From: Pedobacter sp. PF22-3
GTDB taxonomy: Bacteria; Bacteroidota; Bacteroidia; Sphingobacteriales; Sphingobacteriaceae
Length of the DNA: 64,000 bases
Direction: 5' to 3'
Assembly (NCBI RefSeq): GCF_026239555.1
Contig: NZ_JAPIVP010000003.1
Location: forward strand, 1-64,000
This document shows positions 27,401 to 36,400 of the stretch, one piece after another. The notes under the pieces are model-generated. The model was not told where the DNA came from and did no database searches. It was given only the letters and a program-made list of their open reading frames with translations. Each line of letters starts with the position of its first letter. Position 1 is the first letter of the stretch. Made by a program: the position numbers and the translations under genes.

Positions 27401-30400
27401 TTATGAAGCACCTGTAACAACTGAGGAACAGCTGCTGGTAAAGATTTGGACCGCAGTTTTAGGAATAGATGGTATCGGCACTACACATAACTTTTTTTCC
27501 TCAGGCGGCGATTCTGTAAAATCAATACAGATCAGTTCACGCTTACGGGAACTGGGTTATCAAGTTTCGGTAAAAGATATTTTCGCTGCCCAAACCATCC
27601 GCTTACTGGCCGGTAAACTGCAAAAAATAACCGCCGCATACAGCCAGTTACCGGTACACGGTAGCGCGGCTTTAACGCCTATACAAAGCTGGTTTTTTGA
27701 AGGAAATATTAACAGTAAGCATCATTTCAATCAGTCTGTGCTGCTGAAATCGGAACAGCGGATTACTAAAGATGTGGTAATACAGATTTTTGAACAGTTA
27801 TTGCAGCATCATGATGCCTTACGAATAGCATTTAGAAGTGACGGCCTCAGCGTAGTTCAGGAAAATCTGCAATATGCCGGTTTACAGGTAGAAGAAGTTG
27901 ATCTGGTCGAAGCACTATATCCAGAAGATGACATGGTGGCTTTTGCCAACAGGCTACAGGAAAGCATAGACCTGGAAAAAGGACCACTGGTAAAACCTGC
28001 GTTGTTTCATCTTGACAATGGAAGTGCTTTGTTGATTATCATTCACCATTTAGTTGTAGATGCTTATTCGTGGCGGATCCTGTTGGAAGATATTCAAACC
28101 CTTTACCGGCAGATCGTTGCAGGGGAGCAAACCATACTTCCTGCTAAAACCGCAGCATTTATTACATGGCCTCAATACCTGGAAAAATATTCGGGCACTG
28201 CTGCTTTTAGCCGGGCAGCCGCCTACTGGAATGAACTGAATGAGGTTAAGGCTGTGGTACCTGAAAGAGACCAGGAAAATGGCGGAAATTTTGTACATCA
28301 GGAAAGCACTGTGCGCTTTACCCTGGATGAGCAAAGCACAAGTGACCTGCTGATAAAAGTACCGGCTGCTTTTCATACCCAGATTAACGATGTTTTATTA
28401 GCTGCATTGCTTTTAACGCTGAAAAGGCAATACCAGAATACTGATGGCATATTGCTTCACCTTGAAGGGCATGGAAGGGAAGAAATTGATGCTGATGCCG
28501 ATTTCAGTCGCACTGTAGGCTGGTTTACCACCATTTACCCGGTGTACCTTAAATATACGCCGAATGATTTATCCGGAACCATTAAATACGTTAAGGAAAC
28601 GCTGCGGAACATTCCTGATAAAGGAATCGGTTACCTGATTAACGGGTTTCTGCAAAATACAAGCCGATCCAGAATGATGAACGGGGCCAGAATCCTGTTT
28701 AATTATCTGGGACAGGCTGATGCCGATCTGCATGATAACCTGTTCTCTGTCCATACCAATGCATCAGGCAACAACAGGGATCTGAATGATAACAGGCTGT
28801 ATGATTGGGATATATCCGGTATCGTATTGCAGAAACGTTTGCACATTACCATTGCTTACAGCCGTGAACAATATCATAATGAAACGATGCAGCATCTGGC
28901 AGACGGTTACAATCATGCGCTCAGGGAATTGATCACCTACTGCGCAAATTGTACAGCAGAAACCCTTACGCCGGCCGATATTACCTGTAAAGGGCTAACG
29001 ATTGAGCAGTTGGACACGATCCAGGAGCAATATTTAATTGAAGATATCTGTCCGCTTTCCCCCATGCAGGAAGGAATGCTTTTCCATTACCTGCTTGATC
29101 CCGGTACGGACAGTTATTTTGAGCAGATGACGGTAAAAATCAATGGAACATTGCAAATACCGGCTGTACAGCAAACCATGGAAGCGCTTGTACAGAAATA
29201 TACTGCAATGAGGACCATTTTCTTACACGAAGGTTATGAGCAGCCCCTGCAGCTGATTTTAAAGGAAAGGCCATTTACAGTACAGTACCATGATGTGGTG
29301 CAAATTTGTGCCGAAAAAGGAAAAGATCATGTGATAAATGGTTTCCTGCTGCAGGATCTCGAAAGAAAATTTGACTTGGCTAAAGATGCACTGATCCGTT
29401 TATGTATCGTTAAAACAGCCGGAGATGAATATGAACTAATCTGGAGTCATCACCATATTGTTATGGACGGCTGGTGCCTGGGCATTATTATGAAAGATTT
29501 TCTGGAAGAATATGAAAGCCTTCAAAACTATACGGAAAAGCGGATAACCCCTGTACATACCTATGCAAATTACCTCCTATGGCTCGAAAACAGGAATCAG
29601 GATGCCTCTTTAAATTATTGGCATAATTACCTTTCGGCCTGCGATTTCAATTCTTCCCTACCTCCAAAAACGACTTCGCAGTTAACAGAAAAACTGCATG
29701 GCCAGCATCTAAAGCATCAGCTGGTCATGGATGAGGCGTTTGTGCACAAACTTCATCAGCTATCAGCGGCTTACGGCATTACTTTAAGTACCCTTTTCCA
29801 ATTTGCCTGGGGTATATTACTGGGCAGGTATAATGACAGGGAAGAAGCCGTTTTCGGGATAGTAACTTCGGGAAGGCCGGCCGAGCTACCTGGAATTGAA
29901 ACTATGGTGGGTTTATTTATTAATACCATTCCGGTACACCTTTCCTGCGAAATACATCAGACCATTTCGGATGCTTTGAAAAGATTTCAGCAAGCCTCTC
30001 TTGACAGTGAAGCACACCAATACCTGCCTTTACCTGAAATTTTGGCTGCAGGCGGAAAAGATAGCAGTCTGTTTAACCACATTATGGTTTTTGAAAATTA
30101 TCCCTTATCCCGCGAATTTGAATCTGCCACTGCCTGCAAGGGTACCGCAAACGAGATAAGCATTTCAGATGCACATTTTTATAACCAGAACAGCTATGAT
30201 TTATCACTTACGGTTATTCCCGGCGAAAAAATGCAGGTACAGCTGGATTACAATGCGGCAGTTTATGATACGGCTATAATTGCCCAGGCCGCTGCGCACC
30301 TATTTAATATCCTTGATTTTATCTGCCATTCGCCTGATGCAGAAATTGGAGAAATCAGGATGCTGGATGCAGCCGAACAGGATAAGCTAGTTAATGGTTT

Positions 30401-33400
30401 TAATTCCAGCCTGAATAAAAAGGCTGGCAGCCGGGAAACGGTGGTGTCTCTTTTTGAAAAACAAGCTGCTTTACATCCTGATCAGCCTGCTTTACATACC
30501 CCTGCAGGTACGCTTTGTTACCATGAACTTCAGCAGCTTTCCAATAAAATTGCAGGCTGCTTAATACAACGAGGAATAAAACCTGGAGACTTGGTTGCCT
30601 TATTGCTCGATAGAGAAACTTACCTTATACCCTGCATGCTGGGTATTTTAAAAGCTGGTGCAGCCTTTTTGCCCATTGATGTAGCTTACCCATCAGAAAG
30701 GGTGCGTTCGGTTATTGCGCACGCCCGGCCGGTAATGCTAATAACCAGGGGCCAGTTTCTGCCCGAAGGATTGTCCACCGCCATTGCGCTCTTTGACCTT
30801 GATGGTGAAGTGGGAAACATTTCACAGCAAACCGTAATTCGTGTAGCGATAAATGATCCGGCGGATCTGGCCTATGTAATTTATACCTCCGGATCAACCG
30901 GGACGCCTAAAGGGGTAATGATCGGGCATGACTCACTTTTAAATTATATTACCTGGGCGGTTTCTGCCTATATTAAAGGATCAAGGGCAACTTTCCCGCT
31001 CTATTCTTCCATATCTTTCGACTTAACGATCACTTCTGTTTTCGCACCGCTGGTTTCAGGAAATGATGTGATATTGTACCCAGGAGTATCAGACGGCGCA
31101 CTACTGGAAAGAATGCTGAAGGATAACCGCTCAACCATCATTAAGCTTACTCCCTCGCACTTGAAAATGCTTGGAGACATGAGGTCACTTCCATCACTCC
31201 AGCAAAGCAAGATTAAAACGCTGATTGTGGGTGGAGAAGAGCTGGATAAAAGACTGGCTGCAGACATTTACCACTTATACCAGGGTAAAATGGAGATATA
31301 CAACGAATACGGCCCTACAGAGGCTACCGTGGGATGTATGATCCATCAGTTTAACCCGCAAGATCAGGGGCTTACTGTTCCTATCGGTAAACCTGCTGCA
31401 AACACACAAATTTATATACTGGACAGGCTCCTGCGACCGGTTCCTGCCGGCGTTGCGGGTGAAATGTATATTGCCGGTAAAGGTGTGGCCAGGGGATATT
31501 TATATGAAGATTCACTTACCGCGAACCGGTTTCTGCACGATCCTTTCCATAAAGAAGGAAAAATGTACAAAACAGGCGACATGGCTGTGAGGCTTGCTGA
31601 CGGTAACCTTGTTTTTAAAGGCCGGAATGATACCCAGATTAAAATAAATGGTTTCAGAATAGAACCTGCGGAGATCGAGCACCACCTGCTTTCCTACACT
31701 GGAATAAGGGAGGTACTTGTCAGCGTGACGGAAAGCGGGGAAGATAAGCAGTTGGTTGCTTATTTTGTAGCCGAAGATGATGTAATGCCTGAGATATTAA
31801 AACAATTTCTGGCTGCCATACTTCCCAAATATATGGTGCCGCAGTTTTATATACAGCTCCAGAGTCTTCCGCTTACCATCAATGGTAAAAGGGATACCAG
31901 CGCGCTGCCACAGCCCGATATACAGCTCCTGCAACAATATGAGGCCCCGGTTGGTGCCGTAGAGCAGCAGTTAGCCATGATATGGGCAGACGTGTTACAG
32001 AAAGATGCTTCAGCTATCAGTCGCTATGCAAACTTTTTTGAATGGGGCGGGCATTCGCTCAAGGCAGTAAAATTAGTTAATAAAATTTACAGTGAGTTGC
32101 AGATTGTACTGCCGTTGAGCGAAGTATTTGCCTATCCTGACCTGGCCGGTATGGCCGGGCAAATCCTCGAAAAGGAAAAACATGTGTACAAGGGGATCGA
32201 AAAGGCAGCACAGCAGCAATGGTATCCATTGTCATCATCGCAGAAAAGGCTGTATATGTTATATATGCTTGATCGCCAATCGCTTGCCTATAATATGCCA
32301 TATATGGTTAAAATGAGTGGCTACCTGGTTAAAGAGCGGCTGGAAGCGGCCTGGAGCGCACTGCTCAAGAGACAGGAAAGTTTGCGTACTGCATTTTTAA
32401 TGACTGAAAATGGTCCTATGCAACAGGTAGTTGAAGAAATTGAATTCAGCCTGCCGGTAATCCGCTCAGTGGAGGCGGAACTCCCTTCGCTTTATGCAGA
32501 ATTTGTAAAACCCTTTAACCTTGAAGAAGCACCGCTTTTCAGAGTCGCGCTGATCGGTGTCGAAGCTGAAGAACATTATCTCCTGCTCGATATGCATCAT
32601 ATTATTATGGATGCTGTATCTCAGGAAATCATGATCAAGGAGTTCATTTCCTTATATCAACAGGAAGATTTAACCCCACTGCATTTACAATATAAAGATT
32701 ATGCGAGTTGGCAGCAGGATCCCCTACAGCAGCTCAAAAGCAGGCAGCACCGTCAATTCTGGATACAACAGTTCGAGGATGAGGTGCCTGCAGCTGATTT
32801 ACCGTCAGATTATCCACGCCCCGCCGTACCTAAATATGCCGGTGACACCTTTACATTTAATATCGGGGAAGATGTGGTGAATAGCCTGCGTACCATTGCG
32901 GCCGATGAAAATACAACATTGTACATGGTTTTATTAACCGCTTATTATATCTTGCTGGGCAAATTATCTAATCAGGAGGATATTACTATTGGCAGCCCTA
33001 TTGCCGGTCGTCATCACCCTGATATAGAAAAAATGATCGGTGTATTTATTCATACCCTCCCACTGCGTAATTTTCCGCAGAATGAACTGCGGATACAGGA
33101 ATTTCTGGCAAAAGTGACCGGCAGGACACTTCAATGTTTTGAAAATGAGGCTTACCAGTACGAAGAATTGATCCAGGATATTCAGGTAAACCGAAACACA
33201 GGCAGAAATCCATTATTCGATACCTTATTTGTATTTAGAAAGGAAGAAGAAAACCTGTTTACCTTACCAGGACTTACACTGACACCCTGCAATTTCGTTC
33301 ACCCCGTATCACGTCTTGACCTCACACTTACGGCCGTTGAAGAAGAAAAACAATTGTCATTCCATCTTGAATATGCTACTGAATTGTTTTCCAAAGCAAC

Positions 33401-36400
33401 CATTCAGCGCTTTGCTGATTATTTTTGCCGGATCGTAAAAGCAATGGCCACCAACCTGCAGGGTAATATCGGGGAGATAGCCTTGCTTTCTGCTGATGAG
33501 CAACGGCTGATAAGCGGTTTTAATAAAGGGCCTGTTAGTAATGTGGAGGCACAGCAATTGCCGATGCCTCTGTTTGACGGACAGGTAAAAAAGACGCCTG
33601 AAAATATTGCCCTGCGTTTTGCAGGCGGCGATATGACTTATGCATCATTTGCCCGCCAGGCCAATCTTATGGCTGCTTACCTGCAAACCGAAAAACATGT
33701 TGCTGCCGGTGATCTGGTTGCTGTTATGCTGGAACGTGAACCTGATCAGGTATCTTCTGTATTTGGTATATTAAAGGCGGCCGCGGTTTACGTACCTATA
33801 GACCCCTCTTATCCGAAAGAAAGGATAGACGCTATTATTGCAGATGCCGGTATCAAAATTTTGATCACACGGACAAAATATATACCGCGTTTAAAAAATA
33901 TTGCGGTAAGGGTGGTCGATCTTGATCAGGAATATTCGGAAATACAGCAGCAAAAAGATGTTTTTTCTGCAGCAGAGATCCATACAGATCACCCTGCTTA
34001 TGTTATATATACCTCCGGTTCTACTGGTAAACCCAAAGGGGTAGTCGTTTCGCATGGTTCGTTGGCAAATCTGATACATTGTATGCAGGAGCGATATCCC
34101 CTAGATGCACGGGGGGTGTATCTTTTAAAAACTACTTTCTCTTTTGATGTTTCGGCTGCCGAATTGTTCGGCTGGTTTCTTGCCGGGGGTAGCCTGTGTC
34201 TTCTCCCTGTCGGGGAAGAGGGCAATGCCGCAGTGATTCTGAATACCATAGCAAAGCAAAAAATTACGCATGTTAATTTTGTATCATCCATGTTTACCGT
34301 GTTTTCAGAAGAAGCAGCAAAACATCCTGTTGATTGGCTAAGCAGTTTGCAATATATTTTCCTGGCCGGTGAAGCCCTGTTTTATACCACGGTACAGAAA
34401 ATACAGGCCCTCCAATTGCCATTAAGGCTGGTAAATCTGTATGGGCCAACGGAAGGAACAGTATACACCACAGCCTATACCTTGTTACAAAATGATACTG
34501 ATTTTGCTATACCTATTGGCAAACCATTAAACAATGTAAATCTCTATGTACTTAACACGGCCTGCATTGACCAGCCTGTTGGTGTACCTGGTGAGTTATT
34601 TATTGGCGGCAGGGGGGTAGCCGATGGTTACCTGAACAACCCAGCTTTAACTGAAGAAAAATTTATTGTTCATCCACACCGGCCAAACGAAAGGCTTTAT
34701 AAAACTGGCGACCTGGTTAAATGGCGGAAAGATGGTCATCTTGAATTCCTGGGAAGAATAGATACCCAGGTAAAATTGCGAGGTTTCAGGATAGAGTTGA
34801 GCGAAATTGAAAAGCAGCTTGTTAGTTTTGACGGGGTACAGGATGCCATTGCAATAGTTTCGGAACAGGACAATGATAAAAGGCTTGTGGCTTATTACCT
34901 GAGTGAAAAAGAAATTGACGGCACATTGTTGCTAGGGCATCTGCAGGCGAGGCTTCCGGGGTATATGGTGCCTGCATATTATATGCAAATTACTGAAATA
35001 CCGCTTACAGCCAATGGAAAACTGAACCGCAAGGCACTACCGGAGCCGGTAATCGGGCCGGGCGATGATCATATGGCACCCGAAAGTAAACTGGAGGAGC
35101 AATTGGTATTAATCTGGTCGGAACTGCTGAAGACTGCCCCGGCCGGCATCAGTATCAATAAAAGTTTTTTCGAAATGGGTGGTCACTCATTAAGCGCAAC
35201 GGTATTGATCAACCAGGTTAAGAAATTAATGCAAACGGATATCCCGCTCCGCGAAGTATTCAGGCTGCAGACCGTCCGGGAGATGGCCAGGTATATTGAG
35301 CGGGCTGAAACCGACAGCTATATCCCTGTTGTTTCCGCACAGATGAAGGCATTTTATGTATTGTCTTCCGCACAGCGCCGCCTGTATTTTCTGTACGAGC
35401 TTAATCGCTTATCAACTGCTTACAATATGCCGCAGGCCATCAATATAAATGGCACACCGGATGTTAACAGGTTGGAAAATGCTTTTTCGCTGCTCATTAA
35501 CCGCTACGAAAGTTTGCGAACCAGTTTTGAACTGGTAGACGGTGTGCCCATGCAGAGTGTAAAAAATGAGGTGAATTTTTCATTGTCGCATACGGAGTGC
35601 CATGCAACAGAAGTAAATACCCTGATCGGGGATTTTATTCAGCCTTTTATATTGAGCGAGCCGCCATTAATCAGGGCCATGCTGATTTCACTCAGCACCA
35701 CACAGCATATACTCGTTGTAGATATGCATCACATTATAGCGGATGGTATTTCCCAGCAGTTGCTGTTAAAAGAACTATGGGAGGCTTATACGAACCAGGA
35801 ATTTAAAGAAGCTTTACCATTACATTATAAAGATTATGCCGAATGGCAATCGCAGCAGCTGCAACAGGAAAAGCTGGTAAAACAGCGCAGGTTCTGGCTT
35901 AAACAATTTGAAGAGGAGATCATTTTTGATTTACCTACAGACCATGCAAGGCCAGCGGTTAAAGATTATAAGGGTGATGTGCTGCATTTTGCACTTAGCA
36001 AAACACAAACTGCTGAAATAAATGCGGTTGCCCTGGCGGCAGGGGCAACACCTTATATGGTATTGCTTTCCCTTTACCTGATATTTTTAAGCAAGATCAG
36101 CAATAAGGAAGATGTGGTAATCGGTACGCCTGTTGCCGGTCGTTCACATGCTGACCTCGAGAATATGGTCGGCATCTTTATCAATACGATTCCGCTGCGT
36201 TTTCAGGTAAACAGCGACCTGAATTATAATGATTTCTTACAGTCTGTTAAAATGCGGGTATTGTCTTATTTTGAACATGAGGATTATCCATACGAAACCC
36301 TTGTTGATGAATTGCAGATTGTAAGGGATACCGGCCGGAACCCATTGTTTGATGTGATGTTTATGTTCCGGAACTTTGAACAGGCCTTGCCGGAAATTCC

